Shown piece after piece: positions 39,001 through 45,417 of a stretch of DNA of 64,000 bases. The notes beneath the pieces are model-generated. The model worked only from the letters and a program-made list of their open reading frames with translations. It made no database searches and was not told the DNA's origin. This DNA comes from Onthophagus taurus (lineage: Eukaryota > Arthropoda > Insecta > Coleoptera > Scarabaeidae). Location of the stretch: the NCBI RefSeq assembly GCF_036711975.1, contig NC_091972.1:33485001-33549000 (forward strand), written 5' to 3'. Both the position numbers and the translations under genes were made by a program. Each line of letters starts with the position of its first letter. Within the stretch, counting starts at the first letter, position 1.

Positions 39001-42000
39001 TAGCTTTTCTATGACATCTGACAGCAGGATTGAGCATTTGTCGTTTTCATCCAGCCGATATTCAGAGGCATTTTTTAGCTTGCGTAAACATGTCACTTCA
39101 GCTTCATCGTCTGAAACATCTGTTACAAGACATATATATTTGTAAGTTTTCTTTTTCCCATAAAAATGCGATAGAACAAAATCGCCACGTTGAATTGTGA
39201 GGATTTGGTTTTCATCATTATTGATTATTTTGTTACTTTGGCTGTTTTGTAGATCAGATTTTTCCTCCATTTCAGCATCTGATAAATCATCGAACTCGGT
39301 TATTCTGTCACTAGTAGAATCACTTATCCAAGAATCTAATTCACTTTCGTCTGAACTAATTTTACGTGATTTCTTCTGTAGAACAATTTTTGCCTTTTTT
39401 TTTAAACTTTTTTTCTGCTTGGAAACTTTCTTTTCTTGTGTTTTATTTTGAAAATTTGTAACATCTTTCTGTGTTATAACCTGTGCTCCTAAACAAATTC
39501 GCCTTCTTGGTTGCTTTGTAAGAACATGGTCTCGTTTTATGAATGTTAGTAAGAGCTCTTGAAAACCAACTCCGATTTTATGCGAGTTATTGCGATCTTG
39601 CTGCTGAGCAATAACTGGCGCGATTATTGTACTTTCTTGAGATTGGTTTTAAATTTCAGAGTTTTCATCTGTAGAGGGTTTTGGCTGACTTTGATATTCA
39701 TTATGCATTCTGGACGTTGACATTGACATCTGATCAGTATGTTGCGCATTGGATGTTGAAGGTATCGCTTGATGATCAATATCGGACACACTAGATGTTG
39801 AGGGTAAACTTACGTCAGCAATTTTTTGAGCTTGACGAGATTTCCATCTTTGAAAAGCATTTGGATCGAATAATTCTACAGGTACGACATTTCGGTTAAT
39901 TGGAGAAATTCCAGCTTTAACAAAACCATTTATTATTATTTCTGGCTTTGTGTCGGTCCATATCTCGCCAATTAACTTTGAGAATATACACTTTGGAATC
40001 TTCACTCCTACATTTTTTCGCTGCCATTCGACCAATTTAGCATCCCAACGAGTTTTAAGAGACTTAAACACGCTTAAGTCCAGAGGTTGGAGCAAATGAC
40101 TGGTGTGCGGTGGAAGCTTTAAAATTGTTATTTGATTTTCTATAGCAGTTTTAAAGACGTCCACACTTAAATGAGTAGCATGGCCGTCGTAAATTACTAA
40201 AACTGGTCGATCGTCGGATAAATGTTTAATGAAACTTTTTTGAAAATAGTTCTTGAAAACTGCACTCTCCATCCACCCGTTAGAGGTTGCCGCATATGTG
40301 GTATTAGGGAATTCAGTGTCAGGTGGTGCTACCCATTGATCCCATACATTTTTGCCCTTAAAAATTATAAGAGGCGGTGCCTTGTCACCAATTGCACTAC
40401 AGCACATTAAAACAGTAGTATTCTGTTTTACAGGGCCACTTGTTGTACGAGTTGATGGATATCCTTTTTGACCAACAATTTTTGTTTTGGAAAGATCGGA
40501 ACAGAAACTACTTTCATCTAAATTCCAAATTTGAGATGGCTTATCCTCCAATCCGAGTTCCTTTACTGTCTTTTCAAGCAAATCAAAATAGTCATATATT
40601 AAAAACGGATCGACATTTTTCTTTCTGGCGAATTCGACACTTTGGGCAGTTTTTAGGGAAAGATTATGCCTACGCTTAAAGTTTAAAAACCAATCTTCGC
40701 CAGGGATTCCATTTTTAAATTGAGTTTTAATATTGTTTACCCTGACGTAATCGGCAACGATTTTTATTATTTCTTTTCTAGTAAGGCCGAAACCCCATTT
40801 TTCCAAACAACAAATACAATCAGCCAGTGATGTCTCTTCTTCAAGAGTAAAGTCTGTTCTTCTACCATAGCTTGAACTTAATTTACCTCTTCGTCCTTTG
40901 ACATGATCCGCAAGAGAATTTTTAGGTATTTTGTATATCTTGCTAGCTCTATAAGTGCTCAACGAACCTCTTTTAATGAGGTCAACTGCTATTGTGAGTG
41001 TTTCTTGAGAATATCCTGATCCTCTAGTACTTTTACGCACATAATTGCGAACCATTATTTATCTGAAAAGGCAGGAAACACGATTTTAATTTTAAACTCT
41101 AATACGGGGCAAGTGCGCTCTAAGAATTGCACTTGCCCCATTGAAATAAATGCACTTGCCCCGACCGCTTCAATGGCCGGGGCAAGTGCGCCATAACTTC
41201 ATAAATGGATGTTTATGCAAACAAAAAGAAAAGTACCTTAAGAATAATGAATATAACTTAGAAAGGTATATACTTACCACAAATCACCACAAAATCTTCG
41301 TTAATTTTGAAGTAGCTGGACAATTACTAAAACACTGTTAACTCGTCTTATAACCGAACTTAACAATAAAATTTTGCACGTGTCTTTTCACAACAATAAT
41401 GAAACAGAACACCACCAGCTGATAAAGTAGGGAAGAATATGTTAGTTACTTGTTTTATTCATAGATATCAGTGCAATATATTCAAATATGCGAAATTTAA
41501 TGGCAGAAACTGCTCTTGCCCCGTATACGCACTTGCCCCACCTTACCTTATAGCGAATTATTAAACAATATCGTGAGACGGAACTTGTAGACTTGAAGAA
41601 AAAGTCTGGATGTCCCAGAAAAACCAATGGATGCCTTGATAGAATAATTGTAAGAACAGCTAAAAAATATCAATTTTATTCTTCAGCCAAAATTAAGGCT
41701 GAGGAGTTACAAGAAACACACAATTTGGAGGTATCAATACGTACAATACGCAATAGATTAATTGAAAATAAACTATTTGCCCGAAGACCAACGAAAAAAA
41801 CACTACTACCAAAAAAAATAAAGCCGCAAGACTACTATTTGCACGTACGTATGAAGAGTGGACATACAACGAATGGAACAAGGTATTATTTAGTGATGAA
41901 TCCTAGTTTAACTTATTTAAAAGTGATGGAGGCGTCAATATGTGAGGCGTCCAATAGGAAAAAAGCTGACCTCTAAGTACATGCAGCGAACATTAAAACA

Positions 42001-44848
42001 TGGAGATGGTTCTGTGATGGTTTGGGGATGTTTCTCTGGTTTTGGTATACACCGTATTATGGGAATAATGGACAGATTTATGTACCGTGATATATTAAGA
42101 AATATTATGGAACCTTATGCCGACGAAAATCTGCCTATCTCTTATAAATTTTAACAGAACAACGATCCAAAACGCACATCTAAAGTCGTAAAGGAATGCT
42201 TTGAACAAAATAAAATAAATTTGATGACTTGACCGTCACAGTCACCAGACTTAAATCCTATAGAAAACCCATGGAAAATAGTTGACGATAAAATTCGAAA
42301 TAAAATTTACAAAAATGGTGACGAATTGTTCGCTGCTCTTCAAAATGAATATCGAAAAAACCATTGAAAATTTAATACACTCAATGTCACGAAGGTATCA
42401 CAATGACATTAATAATAAAGGAGATTGTATTAAGTACTAAAAAATCTTTTTATTCAATTTAACTGTTATTTACCTATAAATTGTTAAGTTTTTCTACTTT
42501 TTTCCAACTCAACTTTTGCAATTCTGTTTAACTTTCTATAAAAATAAAGCTATCTTTGTCAAATTTCGGCTACACATTCTACATAATACACATTGCCATA
42601 GTAATGTAAAAATTGACGAAAAACATAAATTTAAAATTTAATAATAGTTATTTACGATACAAATGCGGAAAGGCTCGCTTTTCACATGAGCATGCTAGTT
42701 TGCAGAACGAACGACCGAAGGGAGTGAGTTCTGCATTTCCGTGCGAATGCTGGAAAAATCCTTTCCGCATGAGTATTGTACAATATTTTTTGTAACGAAT
42801 AAAACATCCCTGTGTGACGATATGAGTTGCATGTGGGGTTGTTTTTTGACAGGAAAAAATCAACCGAAATTCAAAACGTCAATATTGATTTTATTGATTG
42901 CAAATTGATTTTTATAGATTTTTTTAAATATTTTAAAACTGTGTTATCTGCACACGATTGTATAAAACGTTCTTATTAACCTTTTCTTATAAACATGCAC
43001 ATTTGGTCATTAAATATTCCTGTTAGTTGCGGTAACAAAAAGCATTTGTACGGGAAAACGCGTTTCCCGCACGTCCTCTTTGTGCGGGAAATAGGTATCT
43101 AGATGCCATGAGTACAAAAAAATATTGAAAGTTGCTCTACTTTTTTCCAATACTGTATATACTATGGTTATTTCTTTAGTCATGCCATCTACGCTTTATT
43201 AGCTTGGGGTTATTCTGCCCATACTGGTCGAGTTTTTAGATTGGTAATTGTAGCCTCCAGGTTCATCGTGGTGAGTATTGATAGGATAAAAAAGAATAAG
43301 TCCACGATGATTTTTTATTATTTTTCTAATTTCGGTACAACAATGTTTCGCTTTTTCTAAAAGCGTCTTCAGGTACGACGTCAAAAACTAAGAATGATGA
43401 ACACGTGAAAAAATGATCATGTGGAAAAATTTCTCTTACAAAAACTACGACGGACCGATGATTAAAAATATAATTATGGATAAATATAATATTTTGGATA
43501 ATTTTGGAGTTTTTAGAGTCCAGAGAAGATGCGTTATGGTGGTGGTAAACTTGGGATTCCAAGATTGGCGTAGAGCAAAATTTATTAAAATTCAAATGTT
43601 AACAATACCACTGCCTTGTTGATATTAAAAATAACATCATCCAATATAAAACGGTTAGTTTTAGTCATAACTATTGGAAACTATTTTAGAACGACGAAGG
43701 CGAGGGGCGGCGTTAATTACCTCGGCATAAAATTTTATAATATCTTGCCAGATCGTGTCTTAGTATTAGAGACGAATCTGTTTAAGCGCAAAATTCCTTC
43801 TAAAGTGTGGAGGGATTTTTAAATAATAACTTTGACGATCTGTAGTGTAGAACATGTGTCGCCCCTCGTATTTTGATTTTTGTTTCTGATTTTGCTGTTT
43901 GTCCTTTTTTTTAGTATAATTTTATGCAATCTAATGTAATTATGTATTACGAAAATCATATAAATGATATTATCGTCAATAAAGTATTATTATTATTACA
44001 CAATACTGTTATTGGAGTTGACGAAACCTTAATTTACAGATTAAAGAGTTTGTTGTGCTCAATTTTAGTTTTAATATATTTCGCTAGATGATGCTTCTGT
44101 AATTACAGAATTCTTTATAATGGAATATTAGAAAAATGTTATTTACATTTGTTGCTTTGTAGCAAAAAATGCTCTTTGAAAATACACTAATTGTAAGATA
44201 ATAAAATAAATTAAATTCATTTGATTAATCAAATATTTATATGTTCATAACTATCTTGATATGTAATACCTTAAATATGAAACATAAATTAAGGAAAATA
44301 TAAGTATAAGTATGTAGCATAGAAATTTATAATAAATTTATGAATAACATTTATGAATTATAACTCAATTAATAAGGTTATAGTCTGTAAATCATCTTAT
44401 CAAAATTACCAAATCTTGTTTGTTTCTTTTAAACTAAACTTTAAATACAATATAAACAAATTACGCTTTAAACGATTACAAATCTGATAATTAAAAAGCT
44501 GGGAAAGTCTTTGAAATTGATCGAATTTAAATGCAGCTGTTTTATTATAATAAAGGTCATTGTCAATGAGATGTATACCTGGCGGTTGGTCAATTTTAAA
44601 TTTAAATATAGGTTAAATTTATTGCGTTCTTAATCGAAATTTCCGACTTGAACAAATGAGACGAAATACGGTCCTAATCATCTTTCGTGACGAACTTTAA
44701 CAATTAAAATGTGTATCAAAATAGTAACGTTTATTGGGCACTTACCAAAATCGATAAATTTTTTGATGGAGAGCGGCGACGGATTAAATTGGGAGTAATA
44801 ATCCAGCATCTTCGCCATGCTCTGAAAATTTCTCGGTGTCAGTTTCAT
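10889..44848 (-). CDS. Pdk: Pyruvate dehydrogenase kinase (whole gene, six coding exons)
   Basis: Mitochondrial kinase that phosphorylates the E1-alpha subunit and switches off the pyruvate dehydrogenase complex. Coding exons on the minus strand: 44848-44746, 22856-22464, 12090-11905, 11780-11605, 11377-11153, 11086-10889. All junctions are GT-AG and keep frame: 1281 nt, 426 aa, within the family range. The N-terminal alpha-helical domain (residues about 20-190) includes [24 protein letters not shown] and [12 protein letters not shown]. The GHKL ATPase domain has the N-box [10 protein letters not shown] (Glu250, Asn254), the G1 box SDKGGGIPR (289-296) and the G2 box GYGYGLP (325-331). I chose the ATG at 44848; an in-frame ATG at 44872 would add eight residues. 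Introns 1 and 2 are about 21.9 and 10.4 kb and packed with mobile DNA. The protein reads intact. It could be called PDK3- or PDK1-like, but insects usually have one Pdk. Confidence 0.93.
12141..13737 (-). mobile_element. 5'-truncated CR1/L2-like non-LTR retrotransposon in Pdk intron 2
   Basis: Minus strand. The reverse transcriptase begins mid-domain ([16 protein letters not shown]) at about 13737. It has [20 protein letters not shown], then after a frameshift near 13330 the catalytic YADDTQLY and [12 protein letters not shown], and a C-terminal thumb ending at 12402. The stop before 12716 splits the C-terminus. The 3' end finishes with GGGACAAATAAAGTCATATT followed by an ATT microsatellite, the simple tail expected of this group. 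It inserted in the same orientation as Pdk. Two breaks make it inactive, but it is less decayed than most neighbours. Confidence 0.85.
13751..13893. repeat. direct repeat, copy 1 of about 140 bp
   Basis: Shares long near-identical stretches with 15214-15355, such as AATGATAGTGCGTTTAAAAA and GTAAGGCGTAACATTTTTAT. The two copies bracket a Harbinger remnant. Confidence 0.7.
14040..14430 (+). pseudogene. Harbinger (PIF/ALP1-like) transposase N-terminal fragment
   Basis: Plus strand: WVRPWI-like start (degraded), then [36 protein letters not shown] and [15 protein letters not shown]. After a frameshift come [20 protein letters not shown] and IKV at a possible GTAATC donor. This order (LEEDPxxYxxFLRM, TPxIxKxDTxMRxAI, RFLATGxSFxSL, FRVxxSTIS, EVCxAI) is the N-terminal half of Harbinger transposase. 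The DDE nuclease region that should follow is gone. A deletion derivative. Confidence 0.7.
14500..14830 (-). pseudogene. C-terminal remnant of a MADF/Myb-like Harbinger partner protein (tentative)
   Basis: The minus strand encodes [20 protein letters not shown], a Ser/Thr/Gln-rich linker, and ends [12 protein letters not shown] with a stop near 14500; one internal stop. Harbinger elements carry a second, DNA-binding protein with such a low-complexity tail on the opposite strand, and this lies right beside the transposase piece. No MADF or Myb core is visible, so the call rests on position and composition. Confidence 0.35.
14895..15213. other. no gene recognised; start of tandem duplication
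   Basis: From 15091 to about 15200 is the first copy of a segment duplicated at 15357-15450 (shared AATATTAAAC, AGCTCGGC and ATTGAGGTATTACTGGGAGG). The rest has no visible feature. Confidence 0.4.
15214..15450. repeat. direct repeat copy 2 and tandem duplicate
   Basis: 15214-15355 repeats 13751-13893. 15357-15450 repeats 15091-15200 with a 20-30 bp deletion. The layout suggests a local duplication of the Harbinger remnant's flank, followed by the minisatellite. Confidence 0.65.
15420..16175. repeat. degenerate GATATT-rich minisatellite
   Basis: Imperfect short units built on GGATATTNAGG, GATGTTGA and GGGGTGTCC-like words recur every 20-40 bases over about 750 bp. Units are strongly diverged, so it is old or evolves by point mutation. 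No coding frame. Confidence 0.6.
16190..16650 (-). mobile_element. non-LTR retrotransposon 3' end remnant
   Basis: An ATT microsatellite followed by ATATGACTTTATTGTATCCC is the same 3' terminus as the retrotransposon ending at 12141 (ATATGACTTTATTTGTCCC), same orientation. The rest is too decayed to translate. A dead 5'-truncated copy, about 0.3-0.45 kb. Confidence 0.6.
16651..17264. other. no gene recognised
   Basis: Pdk intron 2 sequence between a retrotransposon tail and the inverted minisatellite block. I see nothing functional. Confidence 0.3.
17265..17530. repeat. minisatellite, inverted relative to 15420-16175
   Basis: The complement of the same words (GACATCCTC, AACATTGTCC, CCTCAATAATATCCTGGACA) recurs here, so this is a second block of the repeat in reverse orientation, 1.1 kb from the first. 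The open frame 17318-17572 is a by-product. Confidence 0.55.
17531..18870. other. no gene recognised
   Basis: AT-rich Pdk intron 2 sequence. Small frames such as 17712-17912 (minus) show nothing I know. Confidence 0.3.
18880..19600 (+). pseudogene. degraded ORF of unknown family
   Basis: Plus-strand pieces in changing frames: [60 protein letters not shown] and [20 protein letters not shown]. The composition is protein-like and the frames relay, which suggests a decayed coding sequence, probably from a mobile element. I do not recognise the family. Confidence 0.3.
20335..21190 (+). pseudogene. Tigger/jerky-type transposase remnant (DDE_1)
   Basis: Plus strand, several frames: [47 protein letters not shown], then [20 protein letters not shown] and [19 protein letters not shown]. 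The string LLLDN (second catalytic Asp), the LPPNxTxLIQPxDQGVIExxK block and the upstream W-x-F-W-F pattern are typical. The third acidic residue region reads PTYQG rather than PMDQG. Multiple stops make it dead. Confidence 0.75.
21200..22463. other. Pdk intron 2, exon-2-proximal part
   Basis: AT-rich, no recognisable gene. The final bases adjoin the GTAAGT donor of exon 2. Confidence 0.4.
22464..22856 (-). CDS. Pdk: Pdk coding exon 2
   Basis: Residues 35-165. Carries [50 protein letters not shown] and [20 protein letters not shown] of the regulatory helical bundle that binds the lipoyl domain of E2. Acceptor TTGTTTAG, donor GTAAGT. Isolated between two giant introns. Confidence 0.92.
22857..23444. 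other. Pdk intron 1, no gene recognised
   Basis: The polypyrimidine-type acceptor of exon 2 is followed by plain AT-rich sequence. Confidence 0.4.
23445..23660. repeat. dispersed repeat, copy 1
   Basis: TTCTAAATGATTTAGCATAA and the words ATGAGTCAAAAA, TATGAGAATAT, GGTTACAAAAATATG and ACAAAGTATTCT recur in the same order at 27713-28040. About 200 bp of diverged homology, with extra sequence in the second copy. No coding capacity. Confidence 0.55.
23661..24759. other. no gene recognised
   Basis: Pdk intron 1 sequence between a dispersed repeat and an RTE fragment. I see nothing functional. Confidence 0.3.
24760..25610 (-). pseudogene. RTE-like reverse transcriptase fragment
   Basis: Minus strand: [12 protein letters not shown] string near 25510, [20 protein letters not shown] (the DxxKAFD region, with mutations), [20 protein letters not shown] and the catalytic [19 protein letters not shown], then [13 protein letters not shown]. 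Frames shift at about 25250 and 25035. The RTE group is inferred from RQGD- and YADD-context. Inactive. Confidence 0.75.
25611..26127. other. no gene recognised
   Basis: Pdk intron 1 sequence. No open frame of interest. Confidence 0.3.
26128..26350. repeat. nested direct and inverted repeats
   Basis: TTATATATCTTG...AAAGTCT at about 26130-26190 recurs at about 26272-26330. Between and after them CCCGCAAAC-ACCTCGGCCATTTGAGG (26237-26263) pairs with CCTCAAATCGCCGAGATCATTTGCGG (26321-26346). Two hairpin-capable units in a row: a small fold-back element. Confidence 0.55.
26351..27712. other. intronic stretch with a short GC-richer patch
   Basis: About 26860-27010 is less AT-rich than its surroundings and has TTGACGTCATCGCGAG at about 26930, a CRE-like palindrome. 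It could be an enhancer or an unannotated first exon. No coding frame is seen. Confidence 0.3.
27713..28040. repeat. dispersed repeat, copy 2
   Basis: Diverged second copy of 23445-23660, same orientation, with inserted bases (for example after CAAAAAATTACTCAG). Confidence 0.5.
28345..28620 (+). pseudogene. possible Cys/Lys-rich protein remnant
   Basis: One plus-strand frame reads [52 protein letters not shown] and FFCQKN with only two stops. The Cys- and Lys-rich, weakly repetitive composition is unlike nearby AT-rich noise. Such composition occurs in insect sperm and structural proteins, but I cannot place it. It has no start codon context or splice sites that I trust. Confidence 0.2.
28621..31229. 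other. Pdk intron 1, no gene recognised
   Basis: Long AT-rich stretch. The plus-strand frame 29509-29796 (95 codons, Lys/Asn-rich) overlaps three minus frames and shows no domain. A short GC-richer patch near 30080-30170 (GGGCTCGCCC, GGTCAGCGGGTCG) is unexplained. Confidence 0.35.
31230..32250 (-). pseudogene. Tc1/mariner transposase remnant
   Basis: Minus strand: [20 protein letters not shown] with VDRSY (N-terminal helix-turn-helix) near 32200, a degraded catalytic middle, [16 protein letters not shown] near 31880, and [19 protein letters not shown] (the DLNPIENLW block with the third acidic region) near 31310. Many stops. Dead. Confidence 0.65.
32407..33205 (+). pseudogene. Jockey-like reverse transcriptase fragment
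   Basis: Plus strand with about five frame changes: [28 protein letters not shown]-type and FKSGDKQ strings, [29 protein letters not shown] piece, then [13 protein letters not shown] and [11 protein letters not shown]. This is the palm from the GPDxIP block to the GVPQGS block, with Gln lost from the latter. The 3' half is missing. Confidence 0.75.
33298..33900. other. no gene; hairpin motif at the start
   Basis: CCTGATGATAACTTCATC then GTAGAAACCCGTC at 33298-33333 resembles the CTGANGA...GAAAC motif seen elsewhere in the window, though its stem is weaker. The rest is unremarkable. Confidence 0.3.
33901..34290. promoter_or_regulatory. CpG-rich island inside Pdk intron 1
   Basis: This block is markedly richer in C+G and CpG than its AT-rich surroundings, with GAGCTCGGAGCTC, GCATGACGTCAGGACGCGCG (a CRE-type TGACGTCA palindrome near 34043) and many CG pairs. 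No long frame supports coding. The composition fits a promoter with a non-coding first exon, either an alternative Pdk transcript or an intronic transcript, but no start site can be proven from sequence. Confidence 0.35.
34291..35289. other. Pdk intron 1, no gene recognised
   Basis: AT-rich. The frame 34760-34954 has no recognisable domain. Confidence 0.3.
35290..35552 (-). pseudogene. possible orphan exon encoding membrane segments
   Basis: After a good acceptor (CTTCTCTTGTAG ending at 35553 on the minus strand) the frame reads [20 protein letters not shown], then [20 protein letters not shown] and [12 protein letters not shown], one TGA, then [12 protein letters not shown]. The hydrophobic run would span a membrane. 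It resembles a piece of a multi-pass receptor or transporter, which I cannot name. Isolated in the Pdk intron with an internal stop. Confidence 0.25.
35553..36751. other. no gene recognised
   Basis: Pdk intron 1 sequence. Short frames at 36287-36546 overlap on both strands and have no domain. Confidence 0.3.
36752..37366 (+). pseudogene. non-LTR retrotransposon: end of ORF1 and endonuclease
   Basis: Plus strand: a coiled-coil ORF1 tail with [11 protein letters not shown] (near 36900), then [11 protein letters not shown], a degraded GDFN-like [28 protein letters not shown] and [11 protein letters not shown], then [15 protein letters not shown]. These are the last third of an apurinic-type endonuclease (the LIDYIxTN and SDHxLI blocks). 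The ORF1 and endonuclease pieces are joined by a deletion. No reverse transcriptase follows. Confidence 0.7.
37686..38105. repeat. two direct copies of a roughly 120-bp unit
   Basis: 37686-37805 and 37983-38105 share ACCAAGCTTTCCAA, TTAGTTTT-GCTATCTTTCT, TAGATAAC and AAAGTTTGTTG-TGG, at a spacing of 297 bp. They lie just left of the Tc1-like element. Confidence 0.65.
38345..41548 (-). mobile_element. complete pogo-like DNA transposon (3.2 kb)
   Basis: Terminal inverted repeats AGGTAAGGTGGGGYAAGTGCG are flanked by TA at 38343-38344 and 41549-41550, the TA target duplication of the Tc1/mariner superfamily. The element holds one long minus-strand gene. Copies of GGGGCAAGTGC in both orientations are scattered at both ends (about 38545, 38570, 41106, 41129, 41150, 41178 and 41515), likely transposase-binding sites. 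It is nested in an older Tc1-like element. The near-intact ends and gene mark it as the youngest large insertion in the window. Confidence 0.92.
38923..41055 (-). CDS. pogo-like transposase with one in-frame stop
   Basis: The ATG at 41055 opens 468 codons to TAA at 39651-39649. The same frame then continues without another stop for 241 codons to 38923, so the original protein was about 710 aa. Order: pipsqueak/CENP-B-type helix-turn-helix ([27 protein letters not shown], residues 15-58), second DNA-binding region ([20 protein letters not shown]), DDE_1 core with WNLDESSF (Asp near 180), [10 protein letters not shown] (Asp near 290) and [10 protein letters not shown] (Asp near 325), a Ser/Thr-rich linker, a basic stretch, an acidic [16 protein letters not shown] region, and a C-terminal module [20 protein letters not shown] that related long pogo proteins also carry. 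Translation to the stop would still give the full catalytic core, so activity cannot be excluded. Confidence 0.9.
42531..43160. repeat. repeat-rich flank with 21-bp inverted repeat
   Basis: TACGATACAAATGCGGAAAGG (42653-42673) pairs with its near-complement at 42760-42780 around a CGAAGGGAG-containing loop, a MITE-like fold-back. At 43060-43090 GCGTTTCCCGCAC and GTGCGGGAAA form another small hairpin. At 43127-43160 GCTCTACTTTTTTCCAATAC repeats the Tc1-like terminus seen at 42488. Confidence 0.5.
43340..43998 (+). mobile_element. non-LTR retrotransposon 3' end
   Basis: The plus-strand frame 43616-43822 includes [20 protein letters not shown] and [20 protein letters not shown], the last residues of a reverse-transcriptase ORF2 (the KxxYNxLPxxI-xxxFKxxL pattern). 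A 3' untranslated region follows, with AATAAA and an ATT simple tail at about 43978-43998. The upstream part is too degraded to read. On the minus strand near 43360 sits a CTGAAGA-C-GCTTTT...AAAAGC-GAAAC hairpin. Confidence 0.55.
43999..44745. other. Pdk intron 1, donor-proximal end
   Basis: AT-rich. Ends at the GTAAGT donor of Pdk exon 1. No gene seen. Confidence 0.4.
44746..44848 (-). CDS. Pdk: Pdk coding exon 1
   Basis: Encodes [20 protein letters not shown] and then [15 protein letters not shown], the family's conserved start. It ends in phase 1 at a GTAAGT donor. The single G completes a Gly codon with the first two bases of exon 2. It lies 21.9 kb from exon 2, on the far side of a complete pogo element. 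Confidence 0.9.
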
Positions 44849-45417
44849 TTTGTCTCCTTTTTTCGTTCGCACTTTTCAAACGTAAAACTATATAAACTCT
44901 CTCATCGATTCTAGCACGATACTGAAGGAAATCCGACCTTGCTCGTTCATTTTGTGGATCTTATAAATCTAGCTCAGTTCAGAACCTTTTTATGGTTATC
45001 ATTTTATAAACGGATTAATTAATATTTTTTATTACATAATTATAATAAATTTTATTTCAAACACTACAATAAACTTAGATTTATAATTTTATTTATATAA
45101 ATTAGCAATTTTTAAAATATAATTAATTTAGCTAAGATCAGAACCATTCACCATCGGAGCAACAATAATTTTTAAATAATTATTTTAAATTAATTTCTTA
45201 ATTTTTAATCAATTAACACGAATACATTTTAAAATTAATGAAATATTAGTTTAAATTTTAATTAAATTTTATTCTTTTAAAATAATTTAAAGTAAAACTT
45301 ACAGTTATTAATTTTATCGGCAACGTCAATTTGACTTTTTAGGTTATGTTCGTAAGCCGTATTTATAATTAAATTGTCGTGAGGTTGTTGTCGAAATAGT
45401 GTAAATTTGGGAGGAAG
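44849..45417. promoter_or_regulatory. shared head-to-head promoter region, Pdk and methyltransferase
   Basis: The two start codons point away from each other across 569 bp, so both promoters and 5' untranslated regions must lie here or be split off. The Pdk side has CTATATAAACTC (44888), which on the minus strand gives no good TATA spacing. The central 300 bp are AT-rich. Start sites cannot be fixed by eye. Confidence 0.5.

Larger units (their letters stand above)
38121..42530 (+). pseudogene. Tc1-like transposase pseudogene, split by a pogo element
   Basis: The 5' part (38228-38344) reads [32 protein letters not shown]. After the pogo insertion the sequence resumes at 41551: [72 protein letters not shown] (first Asp), [36 protein letters not shown] (second Asp) and [18 protein letters not shown] (third residue region), ending with a stop at 42438-42440. 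Several frameshifts, so inactive. Matching end sequences TTGGAAAAAAGTAAAACAAC (38131) and, inverted, AAGTTTTTCTACTTTTTTCC (42488) mark the approximate termini. Confidence 0.8.

Noticed and set aside
40222-40679. Plus-strand frames across the pogo transposase
   Set aside because: They are antisense to the long conserved transposase frame and carry no domain.
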